Positions 24,196 through 32,951 of a DNA stretch of 64,000 nucleotides are shown here, in pieces. Each line of letters begins with the position of its first letter. Position 1 is the first letter of the stretch. This DNA is from an uncultured Gammaproteobacteria bacterium (GTDB lineage Bacteria; Pseudomonadota; Gammaproteobacteria; Pseudomonadales; Pseudohongiellaceae). A model generated the notes under the pieces. The model searched no databases. It was not told where the DNA came from and was given only the letters and a program-made list of their open reading frames with translations. Where the stretch lies: positions 1-64,000 of the forward strand of contig CALEJT010000084.1 in NCBI GenBank assembly GCA_937898685.1, given 5' to 3'. The translations under genes were made by a program, and so were the position numbers.

Positions 24196-24240
24196 AGCGC
24201 CGGCTCCACCGGCGCTCTCCCGCGGGCGGGGGCGGGAGAG
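24196..24240 (-). terminator. Two adjoining hairpins downstream of nhaP2
   Basis: AGCGCCGG (24196-24203) pairs with CCGGCGCT (24209-24216), and CTCTCCCGC (24215-24223) pairs with GCGGGAGAG (24232-24240). They share two bases, so only one can form fully at a time. They lie 20-64 nt past the antiporter stop and just upstream of the argH -10. No T-run follows, so termination is probable but not certain. Confidence 0.5.
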
Positions 24241-24259
24241 TGCCAATGATGGAAAGCGA

Positions 24260-25987
24260 TTACTGCTTGCTGAGCTTCAGGCCGGCCTTGACCACCTGGT
24301 CGCCCTGCACTTCGCGCGCTACCAGGAGCAGGGTGCCGAGGTCGAGGCGGTCGCCCACCACGGGATGACCGCGGCTGCTGCGGGCGAAGCAGTCGGCCAG
24401 GGTCATCTCGGGATCGAGTTTCTCGGGCAGGTTCACGCCGTACAGCATCTGCACGTCGCGCAAGCGAGCGCTGCCGTTCATCGTGAAGTCGCCGAAGAAG
24501 CGGCGGTCGGACAGGCGTTCCGGTGGTTCGTCCCAGCCCAGCACACGGCCGACGTCGCTGGCGGCCTTGGCCTGCGCGAATACGGCGACCACGTCACCTT
24601 CCTGCACGTTCAAGCCACCACGGCGCTCATAGAAGGTGCCCTTGCTGAAGAAACCGACGATGCGTGAAGGGTCGGGCAGGTGCACGTCCACGATGGGGCG
24701 TGGGTTCTGCCAGCGCTTGCCCTTGAGCGGGAACAGCAAGAGTTCGAATTCGCCCGCCGCATCGGTGCGTAGCGGCACGCGCAGCGTGGGCTCGGGCTTG
24801 GGTGGTACTTCCAGCTTGAGCCAGCGCGCCATCGGCGCCAGCGTGCCGCCCTGCAGGATCAGACTGACCAGCACGATCACGAAGGTGATCTGGAAGATGG
24901 TCTGCGCACCTTCCACGCCGGCCATCAGCGGGAACACGGCCAGCACCACCGGGACCGCACCACGCAGGCCCACCCAGGCCATGTACACGTGCTCACGCTT
25001 GGAGAACCCGAAGGGTGCGAGACCGATCACGGTGGAAAGCGGACGCGCGATCAGGATCAGCACTGCCGAAATCGCCAAGGCCTGCGGCAAGGTGTCGAGC
25101 AACTGCGAGGGTGTGACCAACAGACCCAGGAGCACGAACAGGATGATCTGCGCCAGCCAGGCCAGACCGTCGTGGATGTGCAGGATGTCCTCCCACAGCG
25201 GCGTGCGCTTGGTGGCGAGCACGATGCCCATCAGATAGATGGCGAGAAAGCCGCTACCGCCGATGAGGCTGGTGACACCGAACAAGGTCAGACCAGCCGA
25301 GGCCACCAGGATCGGCGCCATGGTGGATTCGAGCCGCACCCGTTTGAGCAGGGCCGCGAAGACGTAGCCGCCGGCAACACCGGCGAACGTACCGATGCCC
25401 ATCTGCTGAATGAGCATCACGAGGCCTGCCCACACGGAAGCTTCGGGATCTTGCAGCATGTTGATGAACATCAGCGTGAGGAAGATGGCCATCGGGTCGT
25501 TGCTGCCCGACTCGATTTCGAGAGTGGCCTTGACCCTTTCGTTGAGGCTCAGACCCTTGCCCTGCAGGAGCGAGAACACTGCGGCCGCGTCGGTCGAGGA
25601 CACGATGGCGCCGATCAACATGCCGGCTGCCAGCGGCAGATCCATGATCCAGGTGGTGGCCAAGCCGACGAACACGGCAGTGATCACCACGCCCACGGTG
25701 GCAAGAACCGCAGAGGGTCGTAGTGCAACTCGAAAGGAGGAAGTGCGGGTGCGCATACCGCCATCGAGCAGGATGACGGCCAGCGCGATGTTCGACACCA
25801 CGAAGGCGGTATTGATGTCGTCGAATACGATGTTGCCGAGCCCATCTTCGCCGGCGAGCATCCCGATGCCGAGGAAGAAGAGCAGTACCGGCATCCCCAG
25901 GCGGGATGAAAGCGGGCTGACGAGGACGCCGGCTGCAACCAGCGCTGAACCTACCGTCAGAGCCAGCAAAAACGCAGCATTATCCAT
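24260..25987 (-). CDS. nhaP2: K+/H+ antiporter, NhaP2/CvrA type
   Basis: The 575-residue CPA1 antiporter has about 12 hydrophobic helices in its first 390 residues. It includes GIGMLAGEDGLGNIVFDD (about 41-58), GAIVSSTDAAAVFSLL (about 126-141) and ATLEIESGSNDPMAIFLTL, which holds the acidic residues of the transport site. The C-terminal 180 residues form a cytosolic RCK_C/CorC-like regulatory domain (IVGFFSKGTFYERRGGLNVQEGDVV). NhaP2 proteins expel K+ or Na+ in exchange for H+. It stands alone between argH-ogt and the Gld-like cluster, with hairpins at both ends. Confidence 0.93.
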   Translation of the reverse strand: MDNAAFLLALTVGSALVAAGVLVSPLSSRLGMPVLLFFLGIGMLAGEDGLGNIVFDDINTAFVVSNIALAVILLDGGMRTRTSSFRVALRPSAVLATVGVVITAVFVGLATTWIMDLPLAAGMLIGAIVSSTDAAAVFSLLQGKGLSLNERVKATLEIESGSNDPMAIFLTLMFINMLQDPEASVWAGLVMLIQQMGIGTFAGVAGGYVFAALLKRVRLESTMAPILVASAGLTLFGVTSLIGGSGFLAIYLMGIVLATKRTPLWEDILHIHDGLAWLAQIILFVLLGLLVTPSQLLDTLPQALAISAVLILIARPLSTVIGLAPFGFSKREHVYMAWVGLRGAVPVVLAVFPLMAGVEGAQTIFQITFVIVLVSLILQGGTLAPMARWLKLEVPPKPEPTLRVPLRTDAAGEFELLLFPLKGKRWQNPRPIVDVHLPDPSRIVGFFSKGTFYERRGGLNVQEGDVVAVFAQAKAASDVGRVLGWDEPPERLSDRRFFGDFTMNGSARLRDVQMLYGVNLPEKLDPEMTLADCFARSSRGHPVVGDRLDLGTLLLVAREVQGDQVVKAGLKLSKQ

Positions 25988-26035
25988 GAACCTCCCGGCA
26001 ACCTATGGTGAAGACGAACAGTGCCCAATCCTAGC

Positions 26036-26060
26036 AAAGGTGGCGCCAAGCGCCACCTTT
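26036..26060 (-). terminator. Hairpin ending the Gld-like operon
   Basis: A perfect 10-bp stem, AAAGGTGGCG (26036-26045) and CGCCACCTTT (26051-26060), with a CCAAG loop, lies 35 nt after the DUF4340 stop on the minus strand. The 3' arm ends in TTT. It also lies just upstream of nhaP2 and isolates the two units. Confidence 0.75.
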
Positions 26061-26094
26061 GATTACATCCTGGAACTCTGAGGGAGGCGACGGA

Positions 26095-27054
26095 TCAGGA
26101 ACGACCTTCTTCCTTGGAATCGTCGCCCTCCTCCTTGGCATCTTCACCCTCGGCCGCTGCCGGCTGCGGCACTTCGACGAGTGCCGTGCGGCGGGTACCA
26201 CCGAGCTTGTCGCAATCGGCGAGCGTCACGGTGAAACGCGTGTCGAGACCGCTGCGCTGCACGAAGCAGGTGTCCTTGCCCTTGCTGAAGGTGTAGGTCC
26301 ACTCGCCTTCGCTCGAAGCCACCTTCACCGTGTTCACGGTGGCGTCTTCCGGCACCTCGCTTTCGGCCACGCGCATCACGCGCAGCGAACGCCAGCTGCG
26401 CGCGAGCGCATCGACTTCCGACTGCTTGAGGGACGGCGCATCGGTCACATTGGCGAGCTGCCAGTTCTCACCCTCCTTGATGAGTGTGTAGTCCTCGCCT
26501 TCGATGCGGGTTGGTTCCTTGACGGCCAGCAGCGTCTTTTCCAGCCAGTCGTTGTCGTCGGTGGGCAGGTCGAAGTTGTTGAAGGCCACCACGTAGACCT
26601 CGCCCTCGCCCTCACGCCGCACGTGGGTGCGACGGAAGCCCGGCGAAGTGCCGAAGTAGTAGGAACCCAACAACTTGTCGCCTTGATAGAACGAGAGCTT
26701 GCGCTGGTAGTTGCTCTCTTCCACCTCGAAGCGCTGCCGTCCGCTCTGCGAGGCCACCACGGGCCAGCGCGTGTTGAGACCGCTCAGATTGTTGAAGAGC
26801 GTGTCGATCTTGGACGAGTTGGCTTCGAGCGTTTCGAGATCGGGCAACTGCCAACCGTCGCCCACTTTGGTGATGACGACTTCGTTGGTGCGATCGTCCA
26901 TCACGATGCGATCGACTTCGTTGCGATCGAAGCCGAGCAGAGGCACCGGCTCTGCGCCCGCGCTGCTGCGGAGCTCGGTCACGAAGAGTCCGGCACTCAG
27001 TACCAGCTGCGCCGCCAGGACGCCGCCAAGGATCAGTTTGCTGTTCTTCTTCAT
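26095..27054 (-). CDS. DUF4340 domain protein of a Gld-like ABC system
   Basis: The protein has 319 residues with one N-terminal membrane anchor (SKLILGGVLAAQLVLSAGLF, about 4-23) and a long soluble region. Paired DUF4340 repeats start RNEVDRIVMDDRTNEVVITKVGDGWQLP (about 44-71) and include KLSFYQGDKLLGSYYFGTSPGFRRTHVR. The tail is acidic and low-complexity (EGEDAKEEGDDSKEEG). DUF4340 proteins are found downstream of GldF/GldG-like transporters, and this one lies eight bases past the fusion permease. The start at 27052-27054 follows AGGAG; a GTG at 27064-27066 is less likely because it overlaps the upstream stop. Function unknown. Confidence 0.82.
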   Translation of the reverse strand: MKKNSKLILGGVLAAQLVLSAGLFVTELRSSAGAEPVPLLGFDRNEVDRIVMDDRTNEVVITKVGDGWQLPDLETLEANSSKIDTLFNNLSGLNTRWPVVASQSGRQRFEVEESNYQRKLSFYQGDKLLGSYYFGTSPGFRRTHVRREGEGEVYVVAFNNFDLPTDDNDWLEKTLLAVKEPTRIEGEDYTLIKEGENWQLANVTDAPSLKQSEVDALARSWRSLRVMRVAESEVPEDATVNTVKVASSEGEWTYTFSKGKDTCFVQRSGLDTRFTVTLADCDKLGGTRRTALVEVPQPAAAEGEDAKEEGDDSKEEGRS

Positions 27055-27062
27055 AGGGCTCC

Positions 27063-29999
27063 TCACTCCATTACCAGACGGGAATAGGCCTCTTCACGAC
27101 GGGCCTTGGCGCGGCGCTGCACGTAGGCGATCAGACCCACGGCGAGGGCGGCCAGCACGTAGTTGGCGTATTCCCACACTTCCTGCGCTTCGCGTGCCAT
27201 CGGCGGCAGCGTGCGGTTGAAGTGACCGCGCGAACGGATGCTCATCAGCGCCGTGTCTTCCAGCGACCAGTCGATGGCGTTGGCAATGAGCTGCACCGAG
27301 TTGAGGTACTCGTTGGCGGTGGCCGTGCTGAGGAGCTGCAGGATCTGGTCGTTCAGCGAATCGTTGGAGCTGAGCACGATCAGACGCGCGGATTCGGGCG
27401 ATTTCTCGATCACGCCGGAAATCACGGTGTCCTGCGTCGAGGAGCTGCTGGTGCTTTCTCCGCCCTCCTCACCTTCTTCTTCCGCGGTGGCTTCGTCTTC
27501 CTCCGGTGCTTCACCCAGAAGCGGCGACTGCTTGCCGGCGAAGAACGAAGTGAAGGTACCGGCGCTCACGACGCCCACGGTCTGGCGACCAGCGGCATCG
27601 CCACGGATGTAGTCCGGGTTGCCGGCGTTGTCGATGCGCGGCGACACGTCGGTGGATTCCGACAACCAGGCTTCGGGCGAGGACTGCAGCAACGTCGTCA
27701 CTTCGCGACCGCCCTGATCTTCGGCCAGCGTGAGCGGCGAGGCCCAGGCCAAGGTCAGCTGCGGCAGTTCGGAAGCGATCAGGTTGTCGCGGCTCAGCCC
27801 TTCTCCACGCAGATCGAGGAAGTAGGGGTAGTCGAGCATGCGCCATTCACGCAGCGAGAAACCGCCGACGTTGCGCGTCACCGGAATCGGCAGTGCGCTG
27901 TTCTGCGGATCCATCACCAGCGCTTCGCCGATGGTGATGCCGTGATGTTCGAGCCAATCCTCCAAGCCCGTCTTGATCTTGCGCATGCTGAGCGTGTTGC
28001 CGGAGAGGTTGGCCTTGTAGGGCGAGGTCATCGCGATCACGGTGCCGCCCTGCATCAGGAACTGGTCCACCGCGAACACGGCTTTTTCGTCGAGCTCTTC
28101 CGGTGCGACGAGCAACAGCAGATCGGCGTTACCGGACACACGCCCATCGCTCAGATCCTCCGACACCACGTTCAACTCGCGGCTGAGGAAGGTACGCAGC
28201 TGTTCGTAGCTGGCGCCGAAGCCCATCGACATCGGAGCCATCGGGTGGCCGGCACTGGGCGCGACCATGGCGATCGTCTTGGTGAAGCCCTGCGAGAAGC
28301 GTTGGATTGCCGCCTTGAGGTTGCGCTCGAAGCTGCCTTCGCTCATGTCGTCGAGCGGAATGCGTGCGAGTTGTTCACCATTGCCGAGCGTCAGATAGAA
28401 GTAGAAGCGATCGCCGCTGAAGAGGCTCGTCGTGAGCGGCTGGAAGCCGTACTCGTTGGCGATGCGCTGCGCCACGCTGGTGTCGGCATCGGGATCGATG
28501 AACTCGACGTTCAGGCGGCCGTCGGCCTGTTCCTGATAACGCTTGAGCACCGTATCGATCTTGCCGCGGAACTCGCGCAGTTGTTCGGGCAGGAGTTCGT
28601 CTTCCGACACGTAGGCCGTGAAGGTCAGCGTGTCCTGCACCGTGTCGAACAGGTTGCCACCGCTCTGATAGCTGCCCAGCACCTTGCGGATGGCGCGGGT
28701 CAGATCGTGCTCGGGGTTGCGCAGTTGCACTTCGATCTCGGTGCCGGCGCTGCCGCTGCGCACTTCGATCAGGTCGGAAAAGCCCAGCACCTGATATTGG
28801 TCGCCGTATTTCACCAGCACGTTGAAGTAGGAGCTGACGATCGACGACTGATAGCGGTCGGCCACCTGGAAGGGCACGGGCTCGATGCCGAACTGCTGGT
28901 TGGCTTCGTCTTCGAGTTCGGGGTTGGTCACCGGATCGACGAATTCCACCTGCACGCGGCCCTTACCGGCGATGGCGTATTCCTGCATCAGGTCACGCAG
29001 CTGCGGTACCAGTGGTGAGAGCAGCGGGTGAGTTTTCGCACTGAAGTAACCACGCAGCAGCAGCGGCTCCTGCAGTTGCTCCAGATAGGATTCGGTGGCT
29101 TCGGAAATCGTGTACTGATTGCCGGCCGTGGTGTCGACGCGCAGCACGGTCAGCTGACCGAGCCAGAGGTTGGCGCCGACGGCGTTGGCGATCAGCAGCA
29201 AGGTGAGCTGCTGCCAATGACGATGGTGGCTCGTATCGCCTTGGCGCGCCCAGCGCTCGCGTTCGAGGCTGTAGGTGTTCAGCACCAGGAACACGGCGAT
29301 GAGGCTCAGGTAGTAGTAGAGATCGCGGAAGTCCACCATGCCGCGCGTGATGGATTCGAAGCGTGAGCCGGTGCCGAGCAGGCGCAGGAGCTCCCCACCA
29401 CGGTTGCCGAAGAAGTCGGTCACGAGCGGGGTGCCGATCAGATAGAACACACCGCACACGGCCACCGCGCTGATCAGGCTCACGATCTGGTTGTCGGAGC
29501 GCGCCGATACGAAGAGACCGATGCTCAGGTAGCAAGCACCGAGCAGGAAGGTGGCGAGATAGCCGGCCCACACCGGACCCCAGTCGAGATCACCGAGCAG
29601 CGCCACGGTGAAGGGCAGGGGCAGGGTGATTAGGAGCGCGCAGACCAACAAACCCAGGCAGCCGAGGAACTTGCCGGCGACGAACCACCACAGCGGTGCC
29701 GGTTGCGTCAGCACGTGTTCCAGCGTGCCGCTCTTACGCTCCTCGCTCCACAGACGCATCGTCAGCGTCGAGCACAGGAACACGAGCAGGAAGGGCATCC
29801 ATTCGAACATCGGGCGCACGTCGGCGACGTTGCGCGCGAAGAAGGCCTCGCCCCAGAAGAACACGAACAGGGTCACGGCGGCAAAGCTGCCGAGGAAGAG
29901 ATAGGCCGTGGGCGAGGCGAAGAAGAGCGAGATTTCCTTGGCCGCGATGCGCAGGATGCGGCCCTTGGCGTCGTAGTTGGTCTTGGTATCAGGCTGCAT
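27063..29999 (-). CDS. Fused ABC-2 permease and GldG-like protein
   Basis: This 978-residue fusion begins with a six-helix ABC-2 permease like GldF (about residues 15-250), including MRLWSEERKSGTLEHVLTQP, the family hallmark. The rest is a GldG/IFT52-like periplasmic domain (about 310-900) with QYTISEATESYLEQLQEPLLL and DLLLLVAPEELDEKAVFAVDQFLMQGG, closed by a final helix (about 935-957). A 35-residue acidic, Ser-rich insert lies near 825-860. In Bacteroidetes GldF and GldG are separate and serve gliding; related modules elsewhere have no known cargo. It overlaps the ATPase gene by 11 nt. Confidence 0.87.
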   Translation of the reverse strand: MQPDTKTNYDAKGRILRIAAKEISLFFASPTAYLFLGSFAAVTLFVFFWGEAFFARNVADVRPMFEWMPFLLVFLCSTLTMRLWSEERKSGTLEHVLTQPAPLWWFVAGKFLGCLGLLVCALLITLPLPFTVALLGDLDWGPVWAGYLATFLLGACYLSIGLFVSARSDNQIVSLISAVAVCGVFYLIGTPLVTDFFGNRGGELLRLLGTGSRFESITRGMVDFRDLYYYLSLIAVFLVLNTYSLERERWARQGDTSHHRHWQQLTLLLIANAVGANLWLGQLTVLRVDTTAGNQYTISEATESYLEQLQEPLLLRGYFSAKTHPLLSPLVPQLRDLMQEYAIAGKGRVQVEFVDPVTNPELEDEANQQFGIEPVPFQVADRYQSSIVSSYFNVLVKYGDQYQVLGFSDLIEVRSGSAGTEIEVQLRNPEHDLTRAIRKVLGSYQSGGNLFDTVQDTLTFTAYVSEDELLPEQLREFRGKIDTVLKRYQEQADGRLNVEFIDPDADTSVAQRIANEYGFQPLTTSLFSGDRFYFYLTLGNGEQLARIPLDDMSEGSFERNLKAAIQRFSQGFTKTIAMVAPSAGHPMAPMSMGFGASYEQLRTFLSRELNVVSEDLSDGRVSGNADLLLLVAPEELDEKAVFAVDQFLMQGGTVIAMTSPYKANLSGNTLSMRKIKTGLEDWLEHHGITIGEALVMDPQNSALPIPVTRNVGGFSLREWRMLDYPYFLDLRGEGLSRDNLIASELPQLTLAWASPLTLAEDQGGREVTTLLQSSPEAWLSESTDVSPRIDNAGNPDYIRGDAAGRQTVGVVSAGTFTSFFAGKQSPLLGEAPEEDEATAEEEGEEGGESTSSSSTQDTVISGVIEKSPESARLIVLSSNDSLNDQILQLLSTATANEYLNSVQLIANAIDWSLEDTALMSIRSRGHFNRTLPPMAREAQEVWEYANYVLAALAVGLIAYVQRRAKARREEAYSRLVME

Positions 30000-30951
30000 C
30001 GCGTACCTCCTGGACCGCGTCGAACTTGCCTGCGGTCACATCGCGGAACAGGGTTTCGAGGTTGCGTACCACGGGGCGCAGTTCACCCACGCGGCCACCG
30101 GCCTGCACGATGGCGGCGGCGATGTCGGCGGCGAGCACGCGCGAATCCTTTTCGCTGCGCAGCGTCAGTTGATATTGCTGCCAGCCTTCGAGTGCGCCCT
30201 GCGGTTCGAGACCCGCCTCCTGCGACAGAGCGCCGAGTGCCGAGCGCAGTTTGTCTTCGCTGAGATCGGTGGCGAGCCAGAGCGCGCGGGTCTGCTGCAG
30301 CTCGGCCAGACGCGCATCCACCACCAGGCGGCCGGTCTTAATGATCAGCACGCGGTCACACAGAGCCTCCACCTCTTGCATGATGTGAGTCGACAGAATC
30401 ACGGTGGCCTGTTTGGCGACCTCGCGGATCAGTTGGCGCATGTGGTCGGTCTGCGTCGGGTCGAGACCGTTGGTGGGTTCGTCGAGGATGAGTAGGCGCG
30501 GCTTGCCGAGCAGAGCCTGTGCCACGCCGACGCGTTGCTTGTAACCGCGCGACAGATGCGCGATCGGCGACAGAAACTTGGGAGTGAGTTCGGTGGCGGT
30601 GGTGACACGACGGATCTCCGCCGCCTTCAGTTCACCTTCGAGTCCCTTGAGACTCGCCGCATAGTCGAGATAGTCCGCCACCGACATTTCCGGATACACG
30701 GGCAGGTTTTCCGGCAGATAACCGAGCAGGCGCTGCACGGCCTTGGGCTGGGTGGCGAGATCGATGCCATCGACTTCCACCTTGCCCGCATCGGGCTCGA
30801 GGTAGCCGCTGATCATCTTCATGATCGTGGTCTTGCCGGCGCCGTTGTGACCCAATAGGCCCACGATCTCCCCGGCGCCGATGTTGAAGCTGACATCGTC
30901 CACGGCCTTGAAGTCGCCGTAGGAACGACTCAGCCCGCTTACGCTGAGCAT
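29989..30951 (-). CDS. ABC transporter ATPase, GldA/NosF-like
   Basis: The 320-residue nucleotide-binding subunit has Walker A GHNGAGKTT (about 34-42), signature LSRGYKQRVGVAQALLG (about 132-148) and Walker B RLLILDEPTNGLDPTQ (about 150-165). A C-terminal extension of about 100 residues is typical of the NosF/GldA/CcmA group. It heads the unit with the fused permease and the DUF4340 protein; overlaps and short gaps imply one transcript ending at the hairpin near 26040. The ATG at 30949-30951 starts MLSVSGLSRSYGDFKAVDDV, the normal family start. Confidence 0.92.
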   Translation of the reverse strand: MLSVSGLSRSYGDFKAVDDVSFNIGAGEIVGLLGHNGAGKTTIMKMISGYLEPDAGKVEVDGIDLATQPKAVQRLLGYLPENLPVYPEMSVADYLDYAASLKGLEGELKAAEIRRVTTATELTPKFLSPIAHLSRGYKQRVGVAQALLGKPRLLILDEPTNGLDPTQTDHMRQLIREVAKQATVILSTHIMQEVEALCDRVLIIKTGRLVVDARLAELQQTRALWLATDLSEDKLRSALGALSQEAGLEPQGALEGWQQYQLTLRSEKDSRVLAADIAAAIVQAGGRVGELRPVVRNLETLFRDVTAGKFDAVQEVRDAA

Positions 30952-31208
30952 GAGTAATCCTCCACAGTCTGACGTTGGTAGGCAGGAGCGTTGAGAAGGT
31001 TTGGAGCTCCCTGCCGCTGGGCTAAGGCAGCGGTGGGACGACTGGCGGGGACCGGGCCAGGATCACGACCTCCTGGGCAGGCTGCAGACTCATGGCTCTC
31101 GCTATAGGTTCTTATTGCTTTTCAGCGCAAGTCATAGATGCGTCGATATAGGGCTGGCACCACCCTTTTCAAGACCGAGGAAATTCCCGGTAACAGCGCC
31201 TCGTGGCG

Positions 31209-31214
31209 TACAAT
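31209..31214 (+). promoter_or_regulatory. -10 box for hemC
   Basis: TACAAT at 31209-31214 in the context GCGTACAATGCCCGGC, 27 nt before the hemC ATG. The context matches other -10 boxes here. The 290-bp divergent region between hemC and the ABC ATPase gene holds no other clear feature. Confidence 0.55.
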
Positions 31215-31241
31215 GCCCGGCAAATCTTGTTGTGAGTTCCC

Positions 31242-32159
31242 ATGTCTTCTTTGCTTCGTATTGCCACTCGTGAAAGTCCTCTGGCGCTCTGGCAGGCCAA
31301 CTATGTGAAGTCCGCTCTTGAGCGCGCCCACCCCGATCTGGAAGTACTCCTCGTGCCGATGACGACGCGCGGCGATCAGATCCTCAACTCGCCACTCTCG
31401 AAAATCGGCGGCAAGGGCCTCTTCATCAAGGAACTCGAAGTGGCGCTCCTGGAAGATCGCGCCGACATCGCCGTGCACTCGATGAAGGACGTGCCGATGG
31501 AGTTTCCCGAAGGTCTCGGGCTCGTGACCATCTGCGAGCGTGAAGACTTTCGCGATGCCTTCGTTTCCAACCGCTACGACTCGTTGGATGACTTGCCGCA
31601 GGGCGCGGTGATCGGCAGCTCCAGTCTGCGGCGCCAGTGTCAGCTGCGCGCGCATCGGCCGGATCTGGTGATCAAGGACCTGCGCGGCAACGTGGGGACG
31701 CGTCTGAGTAAGCTCGACGCCGGTGACTACGACGCCATCATCCTCGCCAGCGCCGGTTTGATCCGGCTCGGCCTGCCCGAGCGCATCAAGCAGTTCCTCG
31801 ATCCCGAGTTGAGTCTGCCTGCCGGTGGGCAGGGCGCGGTCGGCATCGAATGCCGTCTCGACGACGCAGCCACCCGCGCACTCCTCGCCCCGCTGCATCA
31901 CGCGCCCACCGCCACCTGTGTGCGCGCCGAACGGGCCATGAATGCGCGTCTGCAGGGCGGTTGTCAGGTACCGATCGCGGCCTTGGCCCGCCTCGACGGC
32001 GAGCAGCTTCATCTGAGTGGCCTGGTAGGCACGGTCGATGGTTCGCGCATCCTGCGCAGCCGCATCAGTGGTGCCGCGCACATGGCGGAAGAGCTCGGCG
32101 AAACCCTTGCCGAAGATCTCCTGCGTCAGGGCGCCTCTGCCATCCTCGAGGCCTTATAG
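31242..32159 (+). CDS. hemC: Porphobilinogen deaminase (hydroxymethylbilane synthase)
   Basis: HemC condenses four porphobilinogens into hydroxymethylbilane. The 305-residue product starts MSSLLRIATRESPLALWQAN. It shows the catalytic Asp region DIAVHSMKDVPMEFPEGL (about 76-93), GSSSLRRQCQLRAHRPDL (about 125-142), and LQGGCQVPIAAL (about 236-247), whose Cys binds the dipyrromethane cofactor. It is the first gene of hemC-hemD-hemX-hemY, and its stop codon directly abuts the hemD ATG. Confidence 0.97.
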   Translation: MSSLLRIATRESPLALWQANYVKSALERAHPDLEVLLVPMTTRGDQILNSPLSKIGGKGLFIKELEVALLEDRADIAVHSMKDVPMEFPEGLGLVTICEREDFRDAFVSNRYDSLDDLPQGAVIGSSSLRRQCQLRAHRPDLVIKDLRGNVGTRLSKLDAGDYDAIILASAGLIRLGLPERIKQFLDPELSLPAGGQGAVGIECRLDDAATRALLAPLHHAPTATCVRAERAMNARLQGGCQVPIAALARLDGEQLHLSGLVGTVDGSRILRSRISGAAHMAEELGETLAEDLLRQGASAILEAL

Positions 32160-32951
32160 ATGAAGGGTGCGCCCCAGGCGCTGGCCGGACGCACCGTATG
32201 GCTGACGCGTCCGGCGCAACAGGCGGGTCCCTTGCAGGCGGCATTGCAAGCACGCGGTGCGCGGGTGTTCTGTCTGCCCCTGCTCGAAATCGCCGCCGTG
32301 CCGCCCAAACGCGAGCAGTTGCAGCACCTCAAGGATCTCGATCGCTACGATCTCGTCGTCTACGTCAGCAGCAACGCCGCCCGCATCGGGCTGGACCGCA
32401 TCTTCGAGTGGTGGCCGCAGTATCCGGTCGGCATCCTCAACCTGGCTGTGGGCTCCGGCACCGCGGCGGTGCTCGAGGCCGAGGGTCTGCAAGTGCGCTA
32501 TCCCAGCGAACGCATGGACAGTGAAGGCCTGCTGGCACTGCCCGAACTTGCCGACATCGGCGGCAAACGCGCCTTGATCGTGCGCGGAGTGGGTGGGCGC
32601 GAGGTATTGGCACAGGGTTTGCGCGAGCGCGGCTGCACGGTCGACTACGTCGAACTCTACGAACGCCGCCAGCCGGCCTACGGTGTCGACTATCTCGCCC
32701 ACTGTCTCGCAAGCCAGCCGCCCGATGCCGTGGTGGTGACGAGCGCCGAAGCGCTGAGCAATCTCAAGGAACTTTTCTTCCCCGTGGGAGACGAATGGCG
32801 AGAGCTTCCGCTGTTCCTCCCCTCCGAACGCGTGCAGGAACACGCTCAGCAGTTGGGTTTCGGTCGCTGCCGGCGCCTCGAGAGCGCCAGCGATGCCGCT
32901 ATAATCACCGGCCTCTGCGCCGTCTTTGCCCAGGAAGGGACAGATGTCTGA
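32160..32951 (+). CDS. hemD: Uroporphyrinogen-III synthase
   Basis: HemD closes the linear tetrapyrrole while inverting ring D. The 263-residue protein has the usual two-lobe pattern and weak sequence conservation: VWLTRPAQQAGPLQAALQARG at the start, VYVSSNAARIGLDRIF near 80, ALIVRGVGGREVLAQGLRERG near 140, and AVVVTSAEALSNLKELF near 195. It begins immediately after the hemC stop and overlaps hemX by eight bases. A TATAAT-like string near its end (32900-32905) is probably coincidental. Confidence 0.93.
   Translation: MKGAPQALAGRTVWLTRPAQQAGPLQAALQARGARVFCLPLLEIAAVPPKREQLQHLKDLDRYDLVVYVSSNAARIGLDRIFEWWPQYPVGILNLAVGSGTAAVLEAEGLQVRYPSERMDSEGLLALPELADIGGKRALIVRGVGGREVLAQGLRERGCTVDYVELYERRQPAYGVDYLAHCLASQPPDAVVVTSAEALSNLKELFFPVGDEWRELPLFLPSERVQEHAQQLGFGRCRRLESASDAAIITGLCAVFAQEGTDV

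Noticed and set aside
32900..32905. TATAAT near the end of hemD as a promoter for hemX-hemY
   Set aside because: It encodes conserved-looking residues in hemD, has no -35, and hemX overlaps hemD, so one operon is sufficient.
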